DNA from: Actinomyces haliotis
Lineage (GTDB): Bacteria > Actinomycetota > Actinomycetes > Actinomycetales > Actinomycetaceae
DNA length: 64,000 nucleotides
Direction: 5' to 3'
Assembly (NCBI RefSeq): GCF_015355765.1
Contig: NZ_JACWNA010000015.1
Coordinates: forward strand, 1 to 64,000
The position numbers and the translations under genes were made by a program. Of the stretch, positions 29,398 through 37,756 are shown piece by piece. Below the pieces are notes generated by a model. The model did not search any database, had not been told where the DNA came from, and was given only the letters and a program-made list of their open reading frames with translations. How positions within the stretch are numbered: the stretch's first letter is position 1; the number at the start of each line of letters is the position of its first letter.

Positions 29398-29938
29398 CGT
29401 GTGCGGGGGCGGCCTCCCGGACCTCGACGAGCCAGGGGCAGCGGCGGCGCAGGAGGTGCTCGAAGCGCGCGTGCATGGTGATGACGGCGGCGGGGCAGTC
29501 ATGGCACGCGCCCTCGAGCCCGACCTCGACGACGCCGTCGCGCACCGACGCGACCTCGAAGCTCCCGCCGTGCAGGTGGGCGATGTCCCCGACCGGGCCC
29601 TCAGCGATCTCCAGCGCGGCGGCCCGCAGCGCGTCATCGGGGCCGACGCCGACGGCGCCCTGGGTCGGCGTCCACGACGACGGCGTCCCGAGACCGTCGA
29701 CGAGCGCGCGCTGCACTCGCGGCCCCTCGACCGCCCAGCTCCGGTCGGGCCCCAGGAGGGTGAGGACGGCGCCGGGCGCCGCCTCGACGCCGGACAGGGC
29801 GCCCTCGTCGAGGAGCGCCTGGAGAAGTCCTGGAGCGTGGGCGACGGTGCCGGTGAAGGGCAGGAGGCCGTCGGGCACCGTCCAGCGCAGGACGGCAGGG
29901 TCCGGCGTCGTCGACGGGTGCGTGGGGACCACGGCCAT
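29375..29938 (-). CDS. NifU-like protein with CxxC motif, third gene of the feo operon
   Basis: The 187-residue product has a C-terminal NifU-type domain. Its signature GLEGACHDCPAAVITMHARFEHLLRR carries a C-x2-C that can hold or transfer an Fe-S unit or disulfide. The N-terminal 95 residues are not recognised. The gene starts 9 bases after feoB and is surely co-transcribed. A role in receiving imported iron or in iron sensing is plausible but inferred. Its C-terminus NEAAL and stop are encoded by the family B palindrome, suggesting the element inserted into and reset the gene's end. Confidence 0.75.
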   Translation of the reverse strand: MAVVPTHPSTTPDPAVLRWTVPDGLLPFTGTVAHAPGLLQALLDEGALSGVEAAPGAVLTLLGPDRSWAVEGPRVQRALVDGLGTPSSWTPTQGAVGVGPDDALRAAALEIAEGPVGDIAHLHGGSFEVASVRDGVVEVGLEGACHDCPAAVITMHARFEHLLRRRCPWLVEVREAAPAHAGNEAAL

Positions 29939-29947
29939 GGGGGCGTC

Positions 29948-32146
29948 CTAGATCAGCGCCGCGACGACGGCGTGCGTGAGCGCGCCCGCGACCCAGGCGA
30001 TGACGAAGAGGTACCCGTAGGCAACGAGCGGCCACTTCCACGTGCCCGTCTCGCGGCGCATCGTCGCCGCCGTCGCCATGCACTGCATCGCGAAGACGAA
30101 GAACGCGAGGATCGCCGCGATCGTCGCCGGGTTGAAGAGCAGGTCGCCGGCGTGGTTCGTGATCGTGTCGTGCTGGTAGGTCATCCGGCTCAGGGCCGCC
30201 GTCGGGGCCTCCGGGTCCGCGGCGGCGCCGATCTGGCCGAGGGTCGCCACGAAGGTCTCGCGGGCGGCGAGGGAGGACAGGATCGCGACGTTGACGCGCC
30301 AGTCGAAGCCGAGGGGCTCGAAGACCGGCTCGAGGGCCTTGCCGATGGAGGCGCCGACCGAGTGGTCCATGACGTCCTGGGTCTGCTCCGCCGAGTACAG
30401 GGCGGCGAGCTCGTCGGGGTCGGTGACGACGTGACCGTCAGCGTCCTTCACCGTGGAGGACGACGGGTCCGCCACGGCCGCGGCGACCGCCGAGCAGCTG
30501 CTCGACTGCGCACAGGAGGCCTCGAACTGGGCCGTCGAGCGGCCCGGGACGTTGAGGAGACCCCACACGAGGAGCGTCGCGACGAGGATCGTCGTCCCGG
30601 CCTTCTTGAGGAAGCCCTTGCAGGCGTCCCAGACCATGAGCGCGACGGCGTGCGCCCGCGGCGCGCGGTAGGGCGGCATCTCCATGTAGAAGGGCAGGAG
30701 GACGCCCCCGCGGTCCGTCAGCTTCTTGACCGCCCAGGCCGCCGTCATCGCGGCGACCGCGCCTGCCAGGTAGAGGACGAACATGATGGTGCCGCGCGCC
30801 CCGAAGGGCCCCACCTTCGCCTCGGGCCCCACCATCATCGAGATCATGACGACGTAGACGGGCAGCCGGGCCGAGCAGGTCATGAGGGGCGCCGCGAGCA
30901 TCGTCGCGAGCCGGTCCTTGGCGCTCGGCAGAGTGCGGGTCGCCATGATCCCCGGGATGGCGCAGGCCCAGGAGGACAGGAGTGCCACGAAGGCGCGCCC
31001 CTCCAGGCCGGCTGAGCTCATGACGCGGTCCATGAGGAACGCGGCGCGGGCCATGTAGCCGGTGCCCTCCATGACCGCGATGAGCAGGAACATGATGATG
31101 ATCTGCGGCAGGAAGGTCATGACCGAGCCGATGCCGCCGATGATCCCGTCGCCCAGGAGTCCGGCGAGCAGCGGCGCGGAGCCGTCGAGCCAGGTGTGCA
31201 CGAGGGAGCCGAGCCAGCCGAAGGCGGACTCGATGCCGTCCTGGAAGGGGGCGGCCCAGGCGAAGATCGCCTGGAAGAACAGGTACATGACCGCGAAGAA
31301 GACGATCGTCCCCCACACGGGGTGGAGGAGGACGCGGTCGATGCCGTGGGTGACGGCGTCCTCGCGCGGCGCCGTGTAGTCGGCGGCCGAGAGCACGGAC
31401 TCGGTCCAGCTGAGCCGCTCCGCGCCGGAGGTGGGCGGGGCGAAGGGGACGCGCCCCCAGGCTCGCCAGTCGGCGATCATGGCGCGCAGCTGCGGGATCC
31501 CGGTGGCCCGGTTGCCGATGACGCGCACGGCCGGGACGCCGACGGCGCGGCCGAGGGCCTCGACGTCGAGGTGTCCGCCGCGGCGGGTGAGCTCGTCGGT
31601 CATGGTGACGGCGAGCGCCGTCGGCAACCCCATCGCGAGCGCCTGGGCGGCGAAGCCGAGCGAGCGGGACAGGGTCGTGGCGTCCACGACGACGACGAGC
31701 GCGTCGGGGGCGTCCTGCTCGCCGAGGCGGCCGGTGAGGACGTCGATGACGACCTGCTCGTCCGGGCTGATGGGGTCGAGGGAGTAGGCGCCGGGGAGGT
31801 CCTCGATGGTCACGGGGGTGCCGTCGTCGAGCTCGCAGGTGCCGACGGCGCGGGCGACGGTGACGCCCGGGTAGTTGCCGGTCTTGGCACGCAGCCCTGT
31901 GAGGGAGTTGTAGAGGGAGGTCTTGCCGGCGTTGGGTGCGCCCGCCAGGGCGACGCGGTCGGCGCCGTCGTGGACCGTGCCGGAGGCGGAGCCGCAGTGA
32001 CATGAGACGCCGTCGCCCTCGCAGCCGGCGGCCGCTGAGGTCGTGGTGGCGGGGCTGTCGGCGTGGTCCGGGCGGCGCCCGATGGTGACGGCGGTGGCGC
32101 CCTCGCGCTTGGCGGGGCCAGGAGCGGCGGGGGAGTGACAGCTCAC
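29948..32146 (-). CDS. feoB: Ferrous iron transporter FeoB
   Basis: This is the inner-membrane GTP-driven Fe(II) importer. The G domain has G1 GAPNAGKTS (69-77), the G2 region TGNYPGVTV and G3 DLPGAY. The membrane part has the two Gate motifs with conserved Cys (SSWACAIPGIMATRT and LAAPLMTCSARLPVYV) and C-terminal helices. At 732 residues it is of normal size, but the N-terminus carries a 60-residue extension containing Cys/His (MSCH near residue 1; CEGDGVSCHC at 42-51) not typical of FeoB. The GTG overlaps the feoA stop (GTGA). Confidence 0.96.
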   Translation of the reverse strand: MSCHSPAAPGPAKREGATAVTIGRRPDHADSPATTTSAAAGCEGDGVSCHCGSASGTVHDGADRVALAGAPNAGKTSLYNSLTGLRAKTGNYPGVTVARAVGTCELDDGTPVTIEDLPGAYSLDPISPDEQVVIDVLTGRLGEQDAPDALVVVVDATTLSRSLGFAAQALAMGLPTALAVTMTDELTRRGGHLDVEALGRAVGVPAVRVIGNRATGIPQLRAMIADWRAWGRVPFAPPTSGAERLSWTESVLSAADYTAPREDAVTHGIDRVLLHPVWGTIVFFAVMYLFFQAIFAWAAPFQDGIESAFGWLGSLVHTWLDGSAPLLAGLLGDGIIGGIGSVMTFLPQIIIMFLLIAVMEGTGYMARAAFLMDRVMSSAGLEGRAFVALLSSWACAIPGIMATRTLPSAKDRLATMLAAPLMTCSARLPVYVVMISMMVGPEAKVGPFGARGTIMFVLYLAGAVAAMTAAWAVKKLTDRGGVLLPFYMEMPPYRAPRAHAVALMVWDACKGFLKKAGTTILVATLLVWGLLNVPGRSTAQFEASCAQSSSCSAVAAAVADPSSSTVKDADGHVVTDPDELAALYSAEQTQDVMDHSVGASIGKALEPVFEPLGFDWRVNVAILSSLAARETFVATLGQIGAAADPEAPTAALSRMTYQHDTITNHAGDLLFNPATIAAILAFFVFAMQCMATAATMRRETGTWKWPLVAYGYLFVIAWVAGALTHAVVAALI

Positions 32147-32439
32147 GCGATCTCCTCGACGAGGACGAGCGCGGCGTCGCGGCGGCGCAGGGACAGGGAG
32201 TAGGAGGCAACCCGGTAGACGGTGGGGTCGCCCATGGGGGCGCGGCGGCCGACCTCGACGACGCGGCCGGGCTCCATGCCGAGGTCGGCGAGGCGGTGGG
32301 CGAGCTGGGTGGAGTGCTCCTCGCTCACGGCGAGGACGCGGGCGTGGGCTCCGTGGCGCAGGGAGGAGAGGGGGACGGCGGTGCTGCTGCTGGTCGGTGC
32401 GCCCTGGGTGTCCGTGGTGTCAACGACGGCGGTGGTCAA
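32143..32439 (-). CDS. feoA: Ferrous iron transport protein FeoA
   Basis: A small SH3-like accessory protein of FeoB. PLSSLRHGAHARVLAVSEE, HRLADLGMEPGRVVEVGRRAPMGDPTVYRV and SLSLRRRDAALVLVE form the FeoA fold (about residues 23-97). A Ser/Thr-rich lead of about 20 residues precedes it. The start appears to be a TTG at 32439 with a poor ribosome site; no ATG or GTG is available in frame. The 4-base overlap with feoB indicates coupling. An iron box lies about 62 bases upstream. Confidence 0.9.
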   Translation of the reverse strand: MTTAVVDTTDTQGAPTSSSTAVPLSSLRHGAHARVLAVSEEHSTQLAHRLADLGMEPGRVVEVGRRAPMGDPTVYRVASYSLSLRRRDAALVLVEEIA

Positions 32440-32498
32440 GGGGATTGCCTAGCTCTCGGTGATGCGGTGCTGCGCTCGCGCGACGGGTCACGCGGCGA

Positions 32499-32517
32499 GA
32501 TAAGGCTAGCCTTACAT
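32499..32517 (-). promoter_or_regulatory. DtxR/IdeR-type iron box upstream of feoA
   Basis: TAAGGCTAGCCTTA (32501-32514) is a perfect 14-base palindrome within GATAAGGCTAGCCTTACAT. It closely resembles the DtxR/IdeR consensus (TTAGGTTAGSCTAACCTAA) used to repress iron uptake when Fe(II) is plentiful. Position upstream of feoA fits. The rightward gene at 32610 could also be affected. Confidence 0.8.
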
Positions 32518-32609
32518 GAAAGAAATAAGCAACGCCGCCATTGCGGGATTCGATTGATCGGTGGTGCTTGGACGTGGGGCGGACGGATAGTTTCGTATAC
32601 GATTTGTGT

Positions 32610-32879
32610 ATGGGTGAGCATCTCCTCCACCGCAAGACAGTGACCGAGGCTCAGATTCAGGCCTGGGCCGACGAGGCTGAGGCCGGCTACGACCTCGCCT
32701 CGCTTCCGGCTCCCCGTCCTGGGCGCCCGCCGGTTGGCGACGGCCCAGGGACGGTGGTCACCGTTCGCCTTGACACCCGGACCCTTGAGGCGCTCGCGGA
32801 GCGCGCGCGAGCCGAGGGACTCGGCACCCGCTCCGAGGCGATTCGTGAAGCCGTCCGCCAGTGGGCGCACGTTGTCTGA
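32610..32879 (+). CDS. Ribbon-helix-helix (CopG-like) antitoxin
   Basis: The 89-residue protein has an N-terminal part (VTEAQIQAWADEAEAGYDLASL) typical of an actinobacterial antitoxin group, then a ribbon-helix-helix: VVTVRLDTRTLEALAERARAEG, then SEAIREAVRQW. It would bind DNA as a dimer and neutralise the downstream toxin. A CGTATACG palindrome 8-15 bases before the ATG is a possible autoregulatory site, and the TATACG could be the -10 of a leaderless mRNA. Its cognate toxin gene is disrupted. Confidence 0.8.
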   Translation: MGEHLLHRKTVTEAQIQAWADEAEAGYDLASLPAPRPGRPPVGDGPGTVVTVRLDTRTLEALAERARAEGLGTRSEAIREAVRQWAHVV

Positions 32880-33122
32880 GATCCATCCCTCGGCGTGAAA
32901 GCACTACGGGCGACCGGCTCAATGACGAGCTCGTGCTGGAGGCCTACGCGCACGCCCTGAGGCCGCGTCCGCTCGACGACGAGGACGACCCGCGACGGTG
33001 GCTCGTCATCGGCCTGGACCGGTCGGGGCGGGCCCTCGAGCTCGTCGTCCTCGTCTTCGATGAACGGCTCCGAGCTCCTCATCCACGCCATGAAGGCGCG
33101 TTCGCAGTACCTCGAGGGCTGA
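32872..33122 (+). pseudogene. Inactivated small toxin gene partnered with the RHH antitoxin
   Basis: Three frames together spell a recognisable toxin: EIHPSA-stop-KHYG near 32878, then LEAYAHALRPRPLDDEDDPR and WLVIGLDRSGRALELVVLVFD, then NGSELLIHAMKARSQYLEG-stop ending at 33122. The pattern (IHPSA.KH, then RWLVIG.DR.GR.LE.VVLVFDDG.ELVIHAM) is the short toxin often seen after this antitoxin type. One in-frame TGA (where CGA would be expected) and two single-base insertions interrupt it, near 32900 and 33062. It overlaps the antitoxin stop by about 8 bases. No functional toxin is expected. Confidence 0.7.
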
Positions 33123-33189
33123 GCCCGCAGCTCCCGCGCCGACGCGGCGGTGCGCACCCACCCTTCCAGTCCGCCGGGCTCCTGACTCG

Positions 33190-33731
33190 TCAGGAGGCCG
33201 TCGCGGTCCGCGCCGACGGACGGATCCAGAAGCGGTGCTTGAGGCCGTCCGGGAGGACGTCATCGGCGTCCCTCTCGCCGCTGCAGGCGGGGATGGTCGC
33301 CTCGGAGGCCGCGTTGCCGGCGTCGCAGGTGACGAGCACGGGGCTCACGCCCTCCGCGGCCAGGCGCGCCACGGCCTGCGTGAGCATCTGCGTGGCGTAC
33401 CCGCGTCGGCGGTGCTCGGGCGCGACGGCGTAACCGACGTGCCCTCCGAAGCGCCGCAGTCCTCGTTGAGCTCGTGCCGGATCGAGACGCGACCGACGAC
33501 CGCGCCGTCGACCTCGCCCAGGAGGAAGTCGGCGCGGACGCGTCCGGGTGGGAGGTCGGTGCCGGCGGCCTCGCGCTCCACCTGGGCGAGGGGCTCCTCC
33601 CACGATCCTTCGGCGAGGAGGAAGGAGAAGACCTCAGCGTTGAGCTGCTCGTGGTAGCGGCGGCAGACGGCCTCGTCGCCGGCTCTGGGCGGGCGCAGCG
33701 TCAGGGCAGGTGCAGGGGAGGGCTCAGGCAT
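33190..33731 (-). pseudogene. GNAT acetyltransferase split by a one-base frame break
   Basis: The frame from the ATG at 33731 encodes ALTLRPPRAGDEAVCRRYHE and continues to VVGRVSIRHELNED. A second frame continues LRRFGGHVGYAVAPEHRRRG, with the Gly-rich acetyl-CoA loop, to a stop at 33190. Adding one base near 33460 (GACTG to GACCTG) joins them into a 180-residue GNAT of normal size. The substrate is unknown. It is either a recent mutation or a sequence error. The promoter side faces the neighbouring GNAT gene. Confidence 0.75.
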
Positions 33732-33807
33732 GGCGAGACACTACCGGGGCTCCGTGGCGTCACGGCACGGCACGGCGCGACCGTCGACAGCGTCGTGCGT
33801 GAGCGCG

Positions 33808-34287
33808 TCATGGCTCGAGCGGCATGAGCATGATGAGGCAGGGCGTGCCCTCGCCCCACAGGTCCGTCTCCTCGAGCTCGAGGAAGCCGACCTTCCGGTA
33901 GAACTCGCGCGTGCGCGCGTATCCGGCGTCGGGGTGCGAGGCACCGAGGGTCTTGACCTGGAGAAGGCGCACGCTGTCCGCCCGGCACGCCTCGACGACG
34001 GCCCGGACCATCTCGTGTCCGATGCCCTGGCCGTGGTGGGTGCGGTCGACGACGATGAGGTGGAGGTCCGCCTCCCATGGGAAGTGGCGGTTGACGAGGG
34101 TGACACCGACGACGGTCCCGGCGCTGTCGCGCACCGTCCACGTCTCGAGGCGACGGGAGTCCTCGATGTACTCGCGGTTCGAGTCCGGCTGCCCGAACCA
34201 CTCCGGGACGGTCGCGAGCAGGCGCGCGACGTCGTCGGGGACGTGCACGTCACGGGTGCAGCGCCAGCGGGCCGGATCCGTGCTCAT
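33808..34287 (-). CDS. GNAT-family N-acetyltransferase
   Basis: This 159-residue acetyltransferase has VVGVTLVNRHFPWEADLHLIVV (beta 4 region), the acetyl-CoA loop DRTHHGQGIGHEMVRAVVE and a C-terminal ARTREFYRKVGFLELEETDLW typical of small-molecule GNATs. The substrate cannot be predicted. It starts with ATG at 34287 behind an AAAGGAG site. It belongs to a local cluster of four GNAT genes, three on this strand. Confidence 0.88.
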   Translation of the reverse strand: MSTDPARWRCTRDVHVPDDVARLLATVPEWFGQPDSNREYIEDSRRLETWTVRDSAGTVVGVTLVNRHFPWEADLHLIVVDRTHHGQGIGHEMVRAVVEACRADSVRLLQVKTLGASHPDAGYARTREFYRKVGFLELEETDLWGEGTPCLIMLMPLEP

Positions 34288-34366
34288 GCCGTTCTCCTTT
34301 CGGTTGCGGGCCGGGCGAGGGAGTAGACCTGACGACGGCCGGCCAGCCGGACGTTATTGATCGCGC

Positions 34367-34957
34367 TCATGGAGCCAGCCTCCCAGGTCGACCGTCCACG
34401 TGGTCGGTTCCGAGCGGGAGCCGCGGACCCACGGGTGCCGGGTCGCTCCTCAGTCGCCCGTAAGTGAGGACGTCGATCCGCTCGCCGTCGACGAGGAACT
34501 TCCCCCGCTCCACGCCCTCCTGGACGAATCCGGCCGCCCGCGCGACCCCGCCCGAGGCGGGGTTGTTGGCGCGGTGACCGAGCTCGAGACGCTCCAGTCC
34601 CAGGCCTTCCGGATCCAGGGCGTGGTCGGCGACGGCGGCTGCCGCGGCACTCATGACGCCAGTGCCCCTGACCGCTGGGTGCGCCCAGTAGAAGAACCAC
34701 CCCGTGAGGTTCTCGCTGTCGATGGCGAGGCCGGCGAGGGCTCGTGCGGGTCCGGCGTCGTCAACGGCGACCCAGGCGCGGTGCCCTGTCGGGGCGTCGG
34801 TGAGGCGGCGCAGGTAGGTCCGCGCGTCCTCAAGATCGGTGACGTCGCCCTGGCGCGCCATCTCCGGGTCCGCGAGGAAGGCCTCAAGGACGGCGGGCGC
34901 GTCCGAGAGGAGGGCCGGGCGCAGGATCCAGTCAGGTGGTGGGGAGGGCTCAGTCAT
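34367..34957 (-). CDS. GNAT-family acetyltransferase (RimJ/RimL-like)
   Basis: The 196-residue product has WILRPALLSDAPAVLEAFL at the start, HRAWVAVDDAGPARALAGLAI, GWFFYWAHPAVRGTGVMSAA (acetyl-CoA loop) and LERLELGHRANNPASGGVARAAGF plus VQEGVERGKFLVDGERIDVLTYG. This is the RimJ/RimL layout for acetylating protein N-termini or small amines. The C-terminal 20 residues are Pro/Gly-rich. It starts with ATG at 34957, 41 bases from the divergent GNAT gene at 34999. Confidence 0.88.
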   Translation of the reverse strand: MTEPSPPPDWILRPALLSDAPAVLEAFLADPEMARQGDVTDLEDARTYLRRLTDAPTGHRAWVAVDDAGPARALAGLAIDSENLTGWFFYWAHPAVRGTGVMSAAAAAVADHALDPEGLGLERLELGHRANNPASGGVARAAGFVQEGVERGKFLVDGERIDVLTYGRLRSDPAPVGPRLPLGTDHVDGRPGRLAP

Positions 34958-34998
34958 GGCGCGAGGGTAGCCGCCGTGCCGCTCCCTAAACTGGGCGC

Positions 34999-35562
34999 GT
35001 GAACGCCGAGTCTCAGTCGAGCGCCGACGAGTGGGCCGCCGGCCTCGCCTTCGCCCCGATGACGCTCCCCGAGGCGCGGGAGATCGCCGACGTCTGGCGC
35101 TACCCGGAGCCCTACAGCTTCTACGACGCCGACGCGGACCCCGAGGACTACGCCGAGCTCATCGACCCCGAGCAGTGGCCTGAGGTCTTTCTCGCTGCGC
35201 ACGACTCCGACGGCGGGCTCGTCGGCTTCGTCACCGGCGAGCGGCTCGACGACGCCGAGGTCGACGGAGCAGACGCCGTCCCCGACGACGACGCCGCCGC
35301 GTCCGAGGGCGCCGGCAGCGAGATCGCCCTCGGCCTGCGCCCGGACCTCACCGGCGGCGGCCGCGGTCTGCCCTTCCTCCGTGCCGGACTCGAGCGGCTG
35401 AGTGCTGCGGGCCTGCCCGGTCCCGTCGTCCTCGAGGTCGCCGCCTTCAACCGGCGCGCTGTCACCGTCTACGAGCGCGCCTGCTTCCGCGTCCTCGCCG
35501 AGCACGACCAGGAGACCAACGGCGGCGTCTTCCCCTTCCTCCGAATGCAGCGGGACGCCTGA
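34999..35562 (+). CDS. GNAT-family acetyltransferase
   Basis: The 187-residue protein has PMTLPEAREIADVWRYPEPYSFYD, an acidic insertion (DDAEVDGADAVPDDDAAASE) in the middle, the loop ALGLRPDLTGGGRGLPFLRAG and VTVYERACFRVLAEHDQETNGG at the end, as in ribosomal-protein-alanine acetyltransferase-like proteins. The GTG at 34999 is preceded at about 9 bases by CTAAACT, so the transcript may be leaderless. The substrate is unknown. Confidence 0.85.
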   Translation: MNAESQSSADEWAAGLAFAPMTLPEAREIADVWRYPEPYSFYDADADPEDYAELIDPEQWPEVFLAAHDSDGGLVGFVTGERLDDAEVDGADAVPDDDAAASEGAGSEIALGLRPDLTGGGRGLPFLRAGLERLSAAGLPGPVVLEVAAFNRRAVTVYERACFRVLAEHDQETNGGVFPFLRMQRDA

Positions 35563-35608
35563 CGAGCAGGGCCGGTCGGGCGGCCGGGCCCAGACCTACC
35601 GTGCTGCC

Positions 35609-36409
35609 ATGCCCGCTCGCTACACCCACGGCCACGGTGCCACCGTCCTCGCCAACCACGCCCACCGCACGGCAGCCGACTCCGCCGCCTACCTCCTGCC
35701 GCACCTGCGACCCGGACTCTCCCTCCTCGACGTCGGCTGCGGCCCTGCGACGATCACCGCGGACCTCGCCGAGGCCGTCGCACCGGGCCGCGTCGTCGCC
35801 CTCGACGGCGCCCCCGCCGCCATCGAGGCCGCCCGCGCCACCCTCGAGAGTCGCGGGCTCACCGGCTCCGTCGAGCTCGTCGAGGCTGACCTGTTCGCCC
35901 TGCCCTTCCCGGACGGCGCCTTCGACGTCGTTCACGCCCACCAGGTTCTCCAGCACGTCGCCGACCCGGTGGCCGCTCTGCGCGAGATGCGGCGCGTCAC
36001 CCGACCCGGTGGGATCGTCGCCGCCCGCGACGCCGTCTACTCCGCAATGACCTGGTACCCCCGGCCCGCCGGCATGGACCGCTGGCGCGAGGTCTACATG
36101 ACGACCGCCCGGTCCAACGGCGGGGAGCCCGACGCCGGCAGCCGTCTCCTCGCCTGGTGCCGCGAGGCCGGCCTGGAGGGCGTCACCTGCTCCGCGTCGA
36201 CCTGGTGCTACGCCGACGACGACCTTCGCGGCTGGTGGGGCGGCACCTGGGCCGAGCGGTGCCTCACCTCCTTCGGGCCGCAGGCCGGGGCCGCCGGAAC
36301 GGCGACCCGTGCGGAGCTTGAGGCGATGGCCGCCGACTGGCGGACGTGGTCGACCTCGCCGGACGGCTGGTTCGCCGTCGTCCACGGCGAGGTGCTCGCC
36401 CGCGTCTGA
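35609..36409 (+). CDS. SAM-dependent methyltransferase (UbiE/Methyltransf_11 type)
   Basis: The 266-residue class I methyltransferase has the SAM motif I LSLLDVGCGPATITADLAEA (about residues 38-57), motif II LPFPDGAFDVVHAHQVLQHV and post-motif REMRRVTRPGGIVAARD. The C-terminal part (CREAGLEGVTCSASTWCYAD, then WWGGTWAERCL) is as in small-molecule methyltransferases of Streptomyces. The substrate is not predictable. The chosen ATG at 35609 matches the typical start MPARYTHGHGATVL. It is 46 bases after the GNAT gene. Confidence 0.9.
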   Translation: MPARYTHGHGATVLANHAHRTAADSAAYLLPHLRPGLSLLDVGCGPATITADLAEAVAPGRVVALDGAPAAIEAARATLESRGLTGSVELVEADLFALPFPDGAFDVVHAHQVLQHVADPVAALREMRRVTRPGGIVAARDAVYSAMTWYPRPAGMDRWREVYMTTARSNGGEPDAGSRLLAWCREAGLEGVTCSASTWCYADDDLRGWWGGTWAERCLTSFGPQAGAAGTATRAELEAMAADWRTWSTSPDGWFAVVHGEVLARV

Positions 36410-36452
36410 GGACGGCGCGCTCGCCGCCCGTCTGAGCCGGCTGAGCCGCGGC

Positions 36453-36944
36453 TCAGCGGAAGCGGGCGCCGGTGCTCGGGTCGGCGAGCCACGCCCGGGC
36501 GGCCTCGATCCGGCTCGCGGCCGAGCGGCGCAGCCCGCCCGGCAGCTCATCGGGTGAGAACCAGGCGACGTCGGTCGACTCCTCGTCGCCCACGTGAGCC
36601 GTCGCGGCGGTCTCGGCGTCGATCCGCGCGATGAAGTTGATCGACATGAAGACGCAGCGGTCCCCGTTGGGGAACTCCATCGGCTCCTCCGCCTCGACGC
36701 CCGTGACTGCGAGGATCTCCGGGGTCACGCCGGTCTCCTCCTGGCACTCGCGCAGGGCGGCAGCGGCCGGCTGCTCGCCGGGCTCGGGGATACCGGAGAC
36801 GACGGCCCACTGGTCCGTGTCAGATCGGCGGCCCAGGAGGAAGCGGCCCTCGGGATCGACGACGACGACGCTCACGCCGGGCAGCCAGAGCTGGTCGTGC
36901 CCGATCTTCTCTCGCAGGGACAGGATGAACTCGGGAGTCGCCAT
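36453..36944 (-). CDS. Nudix hydrolase
   Basis: The 163-residue protein hydrolyses a nucleoside-diphosphate-linked substrate. The Nudix box lies in GIPEPGEQPAAAALRECQEE then TGV, with all acidic metal ligands present. The first part (LWLPGVSVVVVDPEGRFLLGRR) and C-terminal DVAWFSPDELPG also fit. Substrate unknown. The ATG at 36944 follows a GGGGGA stretch. It is 26 bases downstream of nothing on its own strand: gatD ends leftward at 36971, so the Nudix gene probably trails the gatD-murT operon. Confidence 0.92.
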   Translation of the reverse strand: MATPEFILSLREKIGHDQLWLPGVSVVVVDPEGRFLLGRRSDTDQWAVVSGIPEPGEQPAAAALRECQEETGVTPEILAVTGVEAEEPMEFPNGDRCVFMSINFIARIDAETAATAHVGDEESTDVAWFSPDELPGGLRRSAASRIEAARAWLADPSTGARFR

Positions 36945-36970
36945 GTCCCCCAGGCTAACCGGAGGGCCGC

Positions 36971-37756
36971 TCAGCGCGGGCGGGCCATGGCGACCTCGCG
37001 GGCGCGCACCGCCCAGCGCTCCACCGGGTCGTCGATCGGCTCCGGATCCCAGGTCCCGCCCGCGTGCTCGACGGCGCGCGCCAGGAGCCAGTCCGCCACG
37101 GCCGGGTTCTTCGGCAGGATCGAGCCGTGCAGGTACGTGCCGATGACGTTGTCGGCGCGCGCCCCCTCGGAGCCGTCCTGCCCGTTGTTGCCGTCGCCGG
37201 TCACCACGGTCCCGAAGCGCGTCGCGCCCTCCGAGAGGGTCGTCAGCCCCGAGTGGTTCTCGTAGCCGACGACCTTCCCGAAATCGAGGGTGTCCAGGGT
37301 GATGTTGCCGATGAGGCGTCCGGGCCCGGCGACGGTCTCCGCGTCGAAGACGCTGATCCCGGGGATCTCGCCTCCGGTGGCCGTGACGAAGCGGTGCCCG
37401 AAGAGCTGGTACAGGCCGCAGATGACGAGCATCGGCACGCCGTCGGCCGCCCAGGCGCGCAGCTCGGCGGCCCGCTCGACGAGGTCCGCCTTGATCCGCT
37501 CCTGGCCGGAGTCCTGGCCGCCGCCGCCCACGACGAGGTCGACCCCGCCGTCGGCCGTGGGCAGCTCGTCCCCGGGGTCGTAGGCGAGGACCTCGACGTC
37601 GTAGCCCTGCCACTGGGCGCGGCGCGCGAGCGTGAGGGTGTTGCCCCAGTCGCCGTAGATGTTCATGTCCCGCGGGTAGAGCTGCAGGAGGCGCAGCGAG
37701 CCGCGGGCGGAGCCGTCCGTCGTGTGCTCGTAGAGGACCGGGTCGGTGCTGCTCAC
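36971..37756 (-). CDS. gatD: Lipid II isoglutaminyl synthase, glutaminase subunit
   Basis: With MurT it amidates the alpha-carboxyl of D-Glu in lipid II. This class I glutamine amidotransferase starts LRLLQLYPRDMNIYGDWGN. It carries nucleophile C113 in MLVICGLYQLFG and the His in NVIGTYLHGSILPKNP. It is 261 residues. The GTG at 37756 overlaps the murT stop (GTGA). Translation coupling fits the obligate heterodimer. Confidence 0.95.
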   Translation of the reverse strand: MSSTDPVLYEHTTDGSARGSLRLLQLYPRDMNIYGDWGNTLTLARRAQWQGYDVEVLAYDPGDELPTADGGVDLVVGGGGQDSGQERIKADLVERAAELRAWAADGVPMLVICGLYQLFGHRFVTATGGEIPGISVFDAETVAGPGRLIGNITLDTLDFGKVVGYENHSGLTTLSEGATRFGTVVTGDGNNGQDGSEGARADNVIGTYLHGSILPKNPAVADWLLARAVEHAGGTWDPEPIDDPVERWAVRAREVAMARPR

